Shown here: in pieces, positions 24,240 to 36,446 of the stretch
How positions within the stretch are numbered: position 1 is the stretch's first letter
Layout of the letters: every line of letters begins with the position of its first letter
DNA from: Tetrahymena elliotti 4EA
Taxonomy: Eukaryota > Ciliophora > Oligohymenophorea > Hymenostomatida > Tetrahymenidae
Assembly (NCBI GenBank): GCA_000231825.2
Contig: JH720299.1
Coordinates: forward strand, 882,972 to 946,971
Reading direction: 5' to 3'
Length of the DNA: 64,000 nt
Made by a program: the position numbers and the translations under genes
The notes under the pieces: model-generated
What the model was told of the DNA's origin: nothing
The model's input: only the letters and a program-made list of their open reading frames with translations
The model's database searches: none

Positions 24240-27200
24240 TCTAATGAAAAGCCTCCTAAAAAATCTAGATAAAGTAGAGGAAATCAGCGTTAAGCTAATT
24301 AACAAAAATCAAAACCTATTTCTGAGTATTCTGATTATTTTTTATATGGTAATTTAGAAATTAATTTTGGTTTACATCAAATATAACATGCATTTATAAT
24401 TAAGAGTAATTGTCAAAAGAGAATTCTTAAATCGAAGACCTATTAGATTAAATAAAAGATGTTGATGATTATGAAACTAAAGAAAATATCCTTTAGAATT
24501 TTGTTCAGCTGGTTTTCAAAGTAATTACTTATTATCCTTAGTGTTTAATGTTGCTAAAATTTGCTTAATTATAAACAGCTAGTAGGACTCAATAGTTTTG
24601 TCATTAAATTAGAAGACAAATAATTTTCATCAATTGATTAAGATTTTATTAAATCAGAAATTGAACAGCACTTGAAAGGAGTTAAAGATTTTAATTGGGT
24701 TTTTACCACTAGAAAAGAAGAACATAAGTTCTTAAAAGATAATCTCTTTATCTTTTTTGACTCTATTTTACAACAAAATCAATATTACAAAGGAGAAGCA
24801 AAAGGAGATTCTTTTATAGAATAGTTATCCAATTTCTTGATAATGCTATCTAAGTAATATCAAATTCCATTTAAAGATGATATTTAGCAAATACTTTAAT
24901 TAATCTTTTCATTGATATTAAATTAGATCAAATATTTAGAATGTTAGATAGAATGTTTTAAGATTAGTTAGAATTATTGTTGAGTAGGGTTTGATAAAAT
25001 TTGAGAAATTGAGGGTTGCTTAAAAGAGAAAATTGGATAAAGAAGAGTAATTTTTAAAAAATAGTCTTGAAAATGTGATGACTTAGTTGATCAGAGGAAT
25101 TTTTTACAGTAGAACTCTTGATAAAAGTCAATAAATTTAGCAAGATTGTATTGAATCATTTGAAGTGTTTTTTAATTTATCTCCTTAAATTGCTTTGAAC
25201 TCTCAAAATCTCATTTAATTATGTCATTTATTTGATTCTGATATTGATCTTGCAAATAGCATGTTGAAATTGTTGATAAACATCAAATGGAAAGAAACAG
25301 AGTCATCATTAGAAGCTCTTAAACAATTAGTGCAATTTGACAAGTTTAAAAAGAGAATCATTTACTTCTCAAATATTTCAACCTACGTAACAAGTTACAG
25401 AGCAATCTAATTGGTTAATATTATTGATGAAATTCTTCCTGGGTCTCTGAGCAACAGAGATTTAAAAAGAGTATTTTTTTATCAAGATTTTAAATTTAAG
25501 AATTTCTAATTTGTTTGTTTGTTTAAATAGGCTATGGCAACCATCTTCCATAAATATGAAGAAGTCAGAACAGAAGGTTTAAGAATTCTAAATAAATTTT
25601 TGGAGGTATCCGAAAACGAAAAACAAATGATAGCTATTAATCTAGATGGAAGCGAAGATGATGAAGTGAATGATATTTTTAAGTTTAAAGTAAATATAAA
25701 ATAAAAGAAAAAAGAGTTAATTGAATTAAAAATTTTTGTAAAAAATAGCAATAAACTAATCATATAGCCTCATAGACTTTTATAAAGAGATTTTACACTC
25801 TTTTGGATGAAATAGACTCAAAGATTTATGAAAAAGAAGATTTAATATAAAATATGATTAATTCTTTCGGATTTGAATTTGGAGCAATTTATGATTTCTA
25901 AAATATTTTCTAATTGCTTAATCTATTACCTAACTCCAATTTGAAAGATAAAATCTTTGATTTGTTTAAATTGATTGTTGTAATCTTGAAAAAAACTATG
26001 AAGTTCTTACAAACAATTTCAACAGGTGAAAGAATTTCTAACTTTTATACCTAAAAACAATAGGATAAGCTTCTCCTTATAAGAAACGAATTCTTTAAAG
26101 CTTTGGTTGATAACTTTGATAGCTTCTACGAAAACATGAGTAAACATCCTGTCATAAAAGAATATTCTTACCAGTTATTGCTCTCAATTCCCTCCATTAA
26201 TCTTTAATAAAATTTAAAAGAAACCCAATTCAAAACGATCTCTAAAAAAATCGCTGAAGACATATTAAACACTATTGTTAACTAAGATGAGTTTATTTAA
26301 GACAAATCTCTATCTATGGGATTAATTTTTGGCTGTTTTAGTACTCTTCAATTCTTCATTCTACACACCCCTAGAGCCTACATAGATCCATTTAAAGTAT
26401 TTTTTTCAATATATTTTCACTTACCTTACATTTTTTCATAGAAATAAAATATAAAAAGAAAGAGTTTTCATTATTTTGAAATATTTTCGGGAAATCTTAG
26501 AAAAAAATAAAAATTAAATCTTCTTGATGATTTTTTTGAATAAAAATCTTTTAAAATTAAATGAAGAATAATTTGAAATATTTGAAGATGTTTTTATTGT
26601 TTTTAACTTTCAATTCTCATTTCTGTATGTATAATAATATTAAAAAATGATAATAAAAGTAATGCAAAGAGAAAGTGATAAAGCATGCAATTTTGGAATC
26701 TACAGAAAATCTCCATGAAATAATAGTTTAAGAAAAAGAGACATAATTAGATTTATCTCAGTTGTAAGAAGAATATACTTATTTGTTTATAAAACTATTC
26801 AGTTGTACTAACCTCTTAAATCACTTAGAAGAAATTTATTGTGAAAATTTTATTTAGAAGTGCTTGGAAATAACTGATACTGCTACTTCCTATACTTCAA
26901 CAGACAATACTTGTATTTATACTTTTACTAGTTTGGGATTGTAATTAGATTTTTATTTGAATGTACTGAGAGTTGGATTAACTGAATCATGCTAGAAGAC
27001 TTCTAGATTAGAAGAATACCTGAAATATAGATAAAAGGTTATCAAATAGCTATGGCTCTTTTTAAGAGAAGAAAAAAAGAAAGCAATATAATTTAATCTT
27101 GATATTTCTGAATACAAGAAGATACTTTTTAAGTCATATTATTCTGTTATTGAAGGACTTGCTTTTGTTAGCAATTAAAAATTAAAGCATCTATCCATTT

Positions 27201-28656
27201 ATATTAAATTGCATTCAGATGATCCTATTTTTACTTCTTTAATTGATTATATTAGCTATTATGTACCTTAGATTGAGACTGAACAACAAAATAAAAGTGA
27301 TATTGGAGAGAATACAAACAATTTTTCAAATTTGAAAGATAAAAAGAATAAAGTAATGGATGCTGAAAAGGAAGGAGAAGATGAAGATGGTTAGAAGCCA
27401 AATCCATTTGAAGAATCATATTTATTTTAATAATAATATTAAAACTAAAAATAAATTTCAGATATTTAGATTATTTTACTTTATTTCTGTAAATTAACTC
27501 TAAGCAATCCTAAGTTTATTCATTCTTAATTTGGAGTTTATATTTTTAAGAATTTCTTTGATTGTAATAACAAAGAAATAGTAGATCTATTAAGAAAAAA
27601 TATAGCTTGCTGTCGTCTTCAAGGTGATAAATAATCAGGGTTCCCTCCTTTTTGGAGAGCTTTTGATGAAATAGTAAATCAATTGCTAGATGAAGGAAAG
27701 GATATTACTGTCATTAAAAAGTTTGTTACTTTTACTCATAAGGCTTATTTCTAAGAAACTATTAGTGAAGGTAGTGTGTAAGTGAAACCTAAAGATAATT
27801 TTAAAGAGCTCTGTGAAAGATAAATATATTTCTTAACAGCAAAGACAGCATTGTTGATAAATAATCCAAATAAATTAAATACTCTGGATGCTATTGGATA
27901 TATGCTATCAATCAAGATAAATTACCCTAAGTCTTTAGACTCTGATCATGTTTTATATATCCAATCACTTTAAAAGAAATACCAGACTTTCTTTTTGAAG
28001 AAAACATAAGATTATGTCCAAGAATTCAAATAAAATAATCAACATTTACAGTCATTAGATGAAACAATTTTATCAGATAAATCTAAAGAAATTATTTACA
28101 GATTTGTCAAAAATGTAGAATCATGGGTAATTCATTCATCAACTATTTTTACTCTTATAAATAAATATCCTTAATTAATTATTATTTAATCAATCAAAAG
28201 TCTTCTGTTAAATTTAATGTTGATCCTTATGGAGAGGGCTAAGAATAACTAGAAAAGCAAAGAGAGCAAGCAGAAAGAAGTCTGAAAAAAGAAAAATAAA
28301 ATGAAGAGAATGAAGAGAAATTTGATTAAGAAAATGAAGAAAGTGATGAAGATGAAAAAGATTAAGATGAAATAGAAACTGAAAAAAATAATAAAAAAGA
28401 ATAGAACAACCCTAGAAAATAAGATAAAAAAGGAAGAAGCAGTAGCAGAAATTCATCTAGAAATGAAAAATCTTCAAAATAAATGGAAGTTGAAAATAAA
28501 GAAGAATAAAAACCAACTTCATCTGTTAAAAAAACAAAAAAGGAGCGCAGTTCCTCTGTAAAAATAAACATAAAGCAAAAAAACACAAAAAAAGATGAAG
28601 AAAATTTAAAAGGAGAAACAGCAAAGAAAAACCACAGAAGACAAAAAAAGAAATGA
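24240..28656 (+). CDS. SCC3: Cohesin subunit SCC3/STAG (SA), about 1265 aa, seven exons
   Basis: SCC3/STAG binds the kleisin of the cohesin ring and helps load and hold it on chromatin. Exons: about 24240-24348, 24405-24520, 24579-25470, 25531-25689, 25776-26396, 26660-28126, 28201-28656. The phases agree and the total is 1265 codons. The STAG-like core includes FNWVFTTRKEEHKFLKDN and, just after the helix KRKLDKEEQFLKNS, the conserved block LIRGIFYSRTLDKSQQIQQD with CIESFEVFFNLSP. This parallels the STAG sequence where GVFVHRYRD leads into CIEELGVWMK. Long helical repeats follow, then a charged Lys/Glu/Ser tail (from about residue 1120), as in STAG proteins. The N-terminus is basic and Gln-rich, and the start codon was not found. 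Frame changes by one base near 24943-24967, where removal of 25 bases (GT...AG) restores it. Confidence 0.8.
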
Positions 28657-29545
28657 AAAATGTATTAACTATTTATTCTATATACGTATGTACTCAGTAA
28701 TGTTTTATTTTTTCTCAAAATTTTTTAATTTCTTTTCAATAATAAATAAAAATATTTTTATTTTCCTTTTTTTTTCACGATGAAAAATAGAAAAAAATGT
28801 ATATTTTCGGATGAATATGTTTTTACTTAAATCAAGTAAAACAAGGTGAAGAAAATTCAAAAGTAGAAACACTAAAAAAAACCACCTAATATAAAAAATT
28901 AACTAAAAATGTATAAATTAAATTATTATTTTGTTCTAATTTATTTTTTTTTCAAAATTTTTAATTTTATCTTGATTTGTAAAAATAAAATATTTTTATT
29001 TTACTATTTATTCGTTTCTTGAAAAATAAACAAAAATAAATATTTTTACTGCAAATTTATATCTTAGTGTTATCATAGCTATTGTAATTTTCTTAACAGG
29101 TATTATTACCTTTACGTAAAATGCAAATAGTGGGGCCCTAATGGAGTTGTTCAAACACCTTATGCCTCTAGATTGTATAGTAATTAGAGATGGAAAAGAA
29201 GTTAAAATTTCTGCAGAGAAATTAGTTGTAGGAGATATAGTTCTAGTTAAGGCTGGTAAAGTTTCAGCAGATATTCGTATGTATATTCGCAATAAAGAAA
29301 TGAAAGCACAAAACACAAAAAAGATGAAGAAAATCCAAAAACGAAAACTCCACATTAAAAAAAGAAAAGAAAATGTATTAATATTTTATTGTATGATTTG
29401 TAAATACTAGTATTTTGTTTGTTAAAATTTATAGTTTTCTCAAAATTAAAAAATTTCTTTTCAATAGTAATTAAAAATATTTTATTTTACATTTTACTCA
29501 ATTTTAAGAAAATTAACAAAAATTAATATTTTCTTATGAATCTTT
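28573..29545 (+). repeat. Decayed triplication of the SCC3 3' end
   Basis: The last codons and 3' flank of SCC3 (28573-28820) recur at about 28834-29050 and 29305-29545. Each copy keeps, in order, the gatgaagaaaa...aaaa coding end, a taaaaatgtatta or aaaatgtattaat segment, ctcaaaatt/caaaattttt, tttcttttcaata, and aataaaaatattttattt. The second and third copies are diverged and do not code for the SCC3 end in frame. A P-type ATPase fragment sits between the second and third units. Confidence 0.75.
29051..29281 (+). pseudogene. Fragment of a Na+/K+-type P-type ATPase alpha gene
   Basis: Seventy-seven codons read without a break as the second-span-to-actuator part of a P2-type ATPase: NLYLSVIIAIVIFLTGIITF, MELFKHLMPLDCIVIRDGKE, ISAEKLVVGDIVLVKAGKVS, ADIRM. 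Na+/K+ ATPases have the same run (…DSFKNMVPQQALVIRDG…VVGDLVEIKGGD…PADLRI). Neither the upstream spans nor the downstream TGES loop, phosphorylation motif DKTGT or C-terminus is present. The fragment is bounded on both sides by decayed SCC3 tail sequence, so it is a transposed or captured piece rather than a gene. It is well preserved, so the insertion may be fairly recent. Confidence 0.85.
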
Positions 29546-30277
29546 TTCCATTAGAATTCGAATTAGAATAATGATACAATGAATCAATCTATTATGATGT
29601 TTTAATTATTTTCTTTTTTTAATCATAAAATAGATAAATCACTCCTATTAAATTAATTTGCTAGCTTAGCTACTTTATCCCTTAATATTATCATCTAATT
29701 TAAAAAAACTATTTGGTAAATGAAAAACTTTTATTTTATTATTTTATCAAAGAATTAATAACAGAAATAATTATAATTCTCATTTTTAATATTTTGTTAG
29801 ATAAATTTTTTCTTTTGGTATTTTAATAAATTAAATTGGAGGGAGTACTCAATATATTATCTTATTAGTATTTAAATAAAAATGTATCAAAAACTAGAAA
29901 ATAATATATTTTTTCAAAGTTTAATTAATTTCTAATCCAAGCTCCAGTATTTCACATGATTCTATTTTTATTTTATTTATTAGTAATATTAATTTGCTTT
30001 TAGTTATTTTATTAAAGACAAAGATTTAAAATAATTTCCAAAATATTTTTACAATATTTTATTAAATTCAATTTTTTATCTTGCTAAAAGAAAAAAATGT
30101 TAAATAATCACTTTAATTACTAATATCGTTAAGAGATAATCAATTAATCAGAAGAAAACTTCTGAATTTCAGTAGAAAAATTGGTATAAATTAAAATATA
30201 AGGCTTTAATTTTCACACAAGAATTTCTATTTGCCAGAAATTCTTAAAAAAAATAAAAAAAAATAGATAAACAAAAA
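29546..30277. other. AT-rich intergenic region
   Basis: Spacer and presumed 5' flank of the kinase-like gene. Nothing recognisable was seen. Confidence 0.5.
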
Positions 30278-33155
30278 ATGCTCCAATTTGAAAATTCTGA
30301 GAATGAGCTCTAAAATTTTGCATAGATTAATTAATAAAATGAATATTATAGATCATGTCATAGATGTCATAGGTAAACATAAATCTTTATTCTTAATAAA
30401 TGTTTTAAACTGCTATTGATCAATCATTTTTTGTCTAAAATCATTAATATACTTACTAATCATTATATTCATTTAAAAAAATAGCTCAGCTAGCCTGAAT
30501 GAAAGTAATATTGATAAAGAAAAAAATATAAACGATGATTCTTTTGAATTGGGACTAGGTTAATCAGAGCATAGCTATGAAAACTAAAAAATTTCTAGTT
30601 AAAACAATGATATCTTAGAGATTTGTGTCCCAAAATTTGAAATTTATTAATCAGGATCATAGAAGTAATCTTCTACCAAAAAATTATTTCTATAATTTGA
30701 CTAATAGAGCTAAAATGTTCAATTTAAAAAAATATTACCTATTAAAAATGCATAAATACTAAATTTTCCTCATGTTTATACCAAATTAACTGATTAAAAA
30801 TAATAACTTACAACTGAAATAATCAAATTTGAAAGATAAGAAAATAGCAAAGTTTGCGTTTTAATTTAATAAGCAGGAGTGGCTGATTTTTTTTAGATTA
30901 AGCAATATATGAAACTATTTCGTAATATGCATGAAAATGGTGATGATAGTATTTGGGAATTTTTATAAAATAGCTTTGAATAGATTAATAATAAATTGAT
31001 ATAAATGCATGAATAGGGTATCGTTCATGGTGATATCAAACCCTAAAATATTGTTATATCTCATGATGGATCTTTTTATTTTATTGATTTCGATGAATCT
31101 ATTTATAGAAAAGAAGAAAAAATTGAATTAAAATAAATTTCTTATCATTTAAAACACAAAACTTCTTATTATAATAGCTCAAAAATTATAGAATTGATAT
31201 AGAATAAGGAGAAAAAAGATATCTTCTCAAGCATATAAATATTACAATTAATAGATCGATAATAATTATATCTTACTTATATATATTTAATCTGCTAATC
31301 CTAAGAATTGCTAAAGCTTTTTGAAGAGAAAAAAATGGAGTCCATTATATCAATTTTATAAAATAATTATAAAAAATAAAATGATCGAAATTGTGACAAA
31401 TCAACTGAGCAACTAGAAAGTAGCATAAATCATTAAAATAAAAATTTTACAATAACCAGTAGTGATAACGAATATTTACATCATGAATTTTAAAATTAAA
31501 TTTAAGATACAATTGATGATGAAGAATCATTTATTAATTTAAAACAATAATTTTTAATTCAAGATTTAATAATAAATCATTAATAATTAGAAAATAATTA
31601 AATAAAAAGTCATCAAACCTTTAATCTATATAGCTAGCTGATAAACTAAAGTTAAGAATGTTCCTAAACAACAGACAGTAAATTTGATTAGTAATGTGGT
31701 ATATAAGGAATATCAACCTAAGATGGATTAGGGTGTAAAGATATATTTTCAAGTTACGAAGATAAAGACAAATAATAATATAATAGTGATCATAATTCAT
31801 TACAAAATGCAAAAAACAATTGTGAAAAAGAAAACATAAATGATAAATAATAATATTTTGTTGTTGATGAGCAATTATCTTTAAATTAGATTAATTATGA
31901 ATTTGTTAATTATTTATTTGAAGAATATTTCAAATGTGAAAAATTGTTTGAATTTAATTAAGATAATAAAAATTTTGAAAAAATAATAAATTATCTTTAA
32001 GATCAAAAGAATAAATAAATTAATTTTTCAGGAAACTCTCATCAATAGAATTAGTTTGCTTCCTTTGTTATTGGATAGAAAGATTATGATTAAATGAAAT
32101 CAGAAGAAATCTAAATCTTGAGCTTAAATCTAAACACTGCATTTTGGCTAAATAAAACAGAAAAGAAATATACTTTTGATGAAAACATGGTGATTAATGA
32201 ATTAGTTTATTTGAACAAATTTAGTAAATTGAAAGAAAAATTAAAAGAATTTTGTTTAAATAAATTGTAAAGCATATCTGAGAAAGATGAAGAAAATGAA
32301 TATTACTGCAGCATGTTTTACTACTTACATATGCAACAATTTATTCCAATAAAACAATAGAGATATCATTTGAAAAATAATTTGTAATTGAATAATTTTA
32401 TTCAAGCTCTATAGCTAATGCCTTAAATGAATACGCTCATCATTAACATATCGAAAGAATATTAAATGGATGCGTATCTAATTAAGAAGCTTCTATAAAC
32501 TCTTTAATTGCTTCCTAATTTGAAATAATTAAGTTTGTCTTTAATTTGTTAGAATATTGACTATTTATTTTACTATTTAGGTAAGTTATTCTAAAAAGTA
32601 GAAAAATTTTAACTAAAAGTCTCAACAATAAGCTTAGCTATTGACTCAAATTTCCCTAGCTAAGTATAATATAACATAAAATATTTAGACATGTCATTCA
32701 ATACTTCCAACATAACAGACAACTATTTAGTAAATATTGGGTAGTTTATTCAAAAAAGTCAACTTGAAACTATTAAATTAAGCTTTCCTAACTGCCAAAA
32801 AATCACAGATAATGGAGTTGAATAAATATTTTCCTCATTAAACTTGAATATTAAGATACTTAAACGTTTTGAATTGAATTTAACTTTATGCAAGAATATC
32901 ACACAATAAACAATCAAAAGTCTATAAGATTTCCTAATTTAACAAACAAATTTACACATCTAAATTAATCTGTCTAATTGCGAAAAAATTAAGCCATCTA
33001 GTTTTCATAATCTCCTTAACTTTTTATGCTTTAGAAGCTTCATTTAATAAACTCTCTACATTAAATACAATTTCTTAACTGAAGATGTAGAGTATGAGTA
33101 ATATTTGGCAGGAATTAATAAGCAATATAAACAAATTAAATTTATAAAAAACTGA
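30278..33155 (+). CDS. Protein kinase-like protein with leucine-rich C terminus, 921 aa
   Basis: Two exons, 30278-30372 and 30485-33155, with a 112-nt intron (GTAAAC...AATAG) in phase 2. TGA is at 33153. A kinase-like domain spans roughly residues 130-240. GIVHGDIKPQNIVISHDGSF (about residues 207-226) is the catalytic loop, with HGD in place of HRD but the catalytic Asp, Lys and Asn kept. FYFIDFDES follows, with DFD in place of DFG. No clear glycine loop or VAIK lysine was found, and the C-lobe after DFD is short, so it may be a weak or dead kinase. The middle (about 260-560) is Asn/Gln-rich filler. The end (about 735-910) has leucine-rich, ribonuclease-inhibitor-like turns: IKYLDMSFNTSNITDNYL, LSFPNCQKITDNGVEQIF, INLSNCEKIKPSSF. 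Kinase plus LRR proteins are a large Tetrahymena family of mostly unknown role. Confidence 0.85.
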
Positions 33156-34259
33156 AGATTTATCATAAAAATAATATTTAAATCTCTGTTACTTCTGAAA
33201 AAAAGTTTTAAAATTATTTTTAGAATATTAAGTTAAAATAAAAAAATTATTATTTTTTCAAAAAATGGCTTAACTATCTCTTAAAAATAAAAACATTTTT
33301 TTTCTAAAAAACCTTTAAAATGATTAATTATCATCAAAAAATAATACATATTTTTTGATAACCTCCTAATAAAGGTATATTTGAAAAAATTTATTTAAGC
33401 AGTAGTTATTGCGATAGGAAATTAATTAATGGTAAATGAAAAGTGAAAACAAAACAAAAAAATGTTTGATTATTATTTCTCTTAAATTATTTTTTAAGAA
33501 TTTTAATTCTTATTATTTGTTTTATAGTTTTATTTAAATATTAAACAAAGCTTTTAATAAAATTCTGTAATTTAAATAAATACAAACAAAAAATAATCAT
33601 TTTTTAATATTATATCAAATTCAGACATTTTTTTAATGAATCAAGTTATCAAAATTATGAAGATTTAATTAAAAAATGTTTATTATTTCTTTTAAGATAG
33701 ACTTCTTAATATTTAAATCAGTAATTATCAAAATAAAATAATACATTAGTAAATCAACAAAACAAAACAAAAAATATTTTATTTAAATTAAAAATGTTAT
33801 CATCATTTTTAAACTTTAAAGAATTTTGATTCTGATAATTTATTTTTTGGTTTTATTCAAACAAAATAAATTTTTTAATTGAATTCTTATTTACAAAAAA
33901 AGAAATTATTTTTTTAAAAATTATTTTTCTATAATTTTTTAAAATTTAAAGTAAATATCTTTTGATTTATATATATCATCATATAAAATTAAGATATTTA
34001 ACAATTAATATCTAAACAAAAAAAGACTTTGGATAAATCAAATGAAAGTAAATGAAAAGTGAAAACAAAAAAAACAATATTTTGATTAAAATTATTAAAT
34101 TTTATTTTTATTTTTAAAATTAAATATGAATTTTGATTATTACATTCTAAATTCTTAATACTGAATGCTAGCTTAAAAGCAAAAAAATAATATATACTAA
34201 AAAAATTAACAAGTTAAATTTTTTAATGTGACTTTTTTTTCATAATTAAATTTTCATTT
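33156..34259. other. AT-rich intergenic region
   Basis: No coding signal is supported. It contains repeated phrases (agtaaatgaaaagtgaaaacaa near 33437 and again near 34040), about 600 bases apart, which suggests an old local duplication. Confidence 0.45.
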
Positions 34260-35520
34260 TAAAATAATTCCATATCAATGAATAATATTTTCACTTTTGA
34301 AGGTTTATCCTTTCTTAATGATTTGATCATTCTTAAATTCTTATCAGTATGACTCCTTAGTTTCCTATTTATATATCTCCTGTTTTATTTAGTTGTCTTA
34401 CATGCTACCTTGCATTGAAATTCTTTAAGCTAAGATGGTAACATTAATGGTTCTTCTAGATTCTCTGTATGCGTAATTTCTGACTTCTTATTATTGCTCT
34501 ACCTTATACACTATGCCAGCTATTAATTTTGCCATATATTGTTATTTGATATATTCTTTATATTTTTATTACTACTTTAAATTTAGAGTTCGTTAAAATG
34601 AATTCTTAATCAATTTTATCCCGTATTACTTCATATAACATCTTCGAGTTTTTTAGTTTAAGCTTTATAACCTCTTAGCTACTATCTAAACCAAACCCAT
34701 AGATATCCAATAGGGTTGAGATATTTATTCTGTATTTATATAAGTTTTGAATCTTTAAATACTGGTTAGGCTGCTATTACTATTTTCTTCTTCCATTTTT
34801 TTGGAAAAGTAAATTTTTGAATTATCATTAAGTAGATTTGAATGAATCTTCAATCCAGTATATATAACAGAGAGTACATGAAAGATACTCCTTAATAATT
34901 TCAATTTTTAATAAAAGAGTGTTTGATTTCATCTCTAAAAATTTTAATTGAAAGTGATAAAATTAATAGCTAGTACTGTACTTCTAATTTAAAGCTCTTT
35001 TCAGGCTATTTGAATTATTTCAAATTTTTCTTTTTTTATAGTTCTTTATTATGCTTTGTTCTTGATTCTTTTAGTTATCCTTGATTCTATGGGAGATGGA
35101 TAAATTTCCAGATAGTGATTTTGAAACAATTTTACTTTTCGATACTATTTAGTCAAATTGATGTATCAAATTTGGGGATCTAATATGAGTACTTTAATGA
35201 GTGATCGGTCATTCTTTTGATTTTTATAGAATTTTTTTCTCTTTTCATAAAGAATTATCCTATCATACCTGGTGGTGTGGTGATGGTTTAGATTCCATTT
35301 ACAAAATGGAATGAATATTTATAATTTTTCTCACAAATAATTTGAATGTTTATATAAGGTATTTCATCGAATAACTATTCATATATCTTTTATTCCTTTA
35401 AACGGTCTAAAGCATTATTCTCAAAAAAATAATGTTTAGTAGTTCTTAATTCATAATTAATGAAAAAAGTCCTTTAAGTTTCTTTTATTTCTTTTTTTCA
35501 ATACAAAAATTTTTATCAAA
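34260..35520 (-). pseudogene. Multiply frameshifted gene remnant, family unknown
   Basis: The minus strand carries a series of protein-like blocks that change frame. About 35480-35165: ELRTTKHYFFENNALDRLKE, IYEQLFDEIPYINIQIICEK, VNGIQTITTPPGMIGQFFMK. Then QFDQIVSKSKIVSKSLSGNL (about 35160-35100), KSFKLEVQYQLLILSLSIKI (about 35000-34940), IEIIKEYLSCTLCYIYWIED (about 34905-34845), and ISTLLDIYGFGLDSSQEVIK (about 34725-34665). The last block (about 34500-34260) is basic: LRSHTDKNLRMIKSLRKDKP. At least three frame changes without clean GT/AG borders favour a pseudogene, though a gene with several tiny introns is possible. No domain was recognised. Confidence 0.5.
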
Positions 35521-36446
35521 TTTTATGAATTAAAGTAAAACAATATCTTTTGAAAAATAAATTATGCTTTTTAATTAAATCATAATGTTTCTCTGATGCA
35601 TTTTAATAAAAATAAAAAATGGATGAATTCTAACAAATATCCAATCACTGGAACTGCAATAGAAAACTGAACATATATTGGAATCAAATTCTTATTATTA
35701 CTGTAAAAATTTGAATTCAAGGAGAAAAATAAATTTTTTTTTTCTTTCTTAAATTAATTTCTTTTTTACAAAAATCAAAAGTTATCATTTGTCTAAAATT
35801 TTCAAGAATTAAAATTGGATAGTAAAATTTTTTTATTATTAATAAGCTTTATTCTAGTACTAAATTTGTTTATCATAACTACAATATATTTATCAATTAA
35901 TAAATCATTTTAAAATTTACAAAAAACATTGAAATATATTCAAACAATATAATTAAAATTTTATCTTATTTTAACTCTTATTCACAATCCTTGTAACAAA
36001 ATCAATATAATATTTAATCCTAAATTGTAAAAATTATATTATCATTTTAGATTTATTGAGGTAAAATTTTATAAATTCAAGATAAATTCAAAATATTTTT
36101 ATCATTTTTAAGACCTTCAAGATCATAGATTAGTCCTCATATTTTTTAAAAGTGCTAATATTAGACTATTTTAACACATTGTATTAGACAAATATCCTTT
36201 TATTTTCTAGAAAAATCTTTGTTTTGAATATTTTATTTGAAGTGTCATTTCTGATTAAAAAGTCAGTCAGTTCAAGTTATCGAAGATTCTGGATATTCAT
36301 AATTTCTTATCATAATCCTCTAAATATTGATTGGTGTATTCTATATATCTTTTTGATTAAATAATAATTTATTTATCAGAAGAATAGTTAATCAAAAAAG
36401 GTATTTCTTAATTAATAATTTGAAATTTAATTTGATAAAATACGAC
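35521..36446. other. AT-rich 5' flank of the first UBR-box gene
   Basis: No gene was seen. Parts resemble the flanks of the other two UBR-box copies (before 56463 and before 61360), so the duplicated unit includes some upstream DNA. Confidence 0.45.

Noticed and set aside
24244..24348. ATG-started frame MKSLLKNLDKVE as the SCC3 first exon
   Set aside because: Its phase does not join the next exon; the overlapping frame reading KPPKKSRQSRGNQR joins correctly to YEQLSKENS.
29008..29355. 115-codon minus-strand frame
   Set aside because: Antisense of the P-type ATPase fragment and SCC3 tail copies; the plus strand explains the conservation.
31621..31812. 63-codon minus-strand frame
   Set aside because: Antisense shadow of the Asn/Gln-rich middle of the kinase-like gene.
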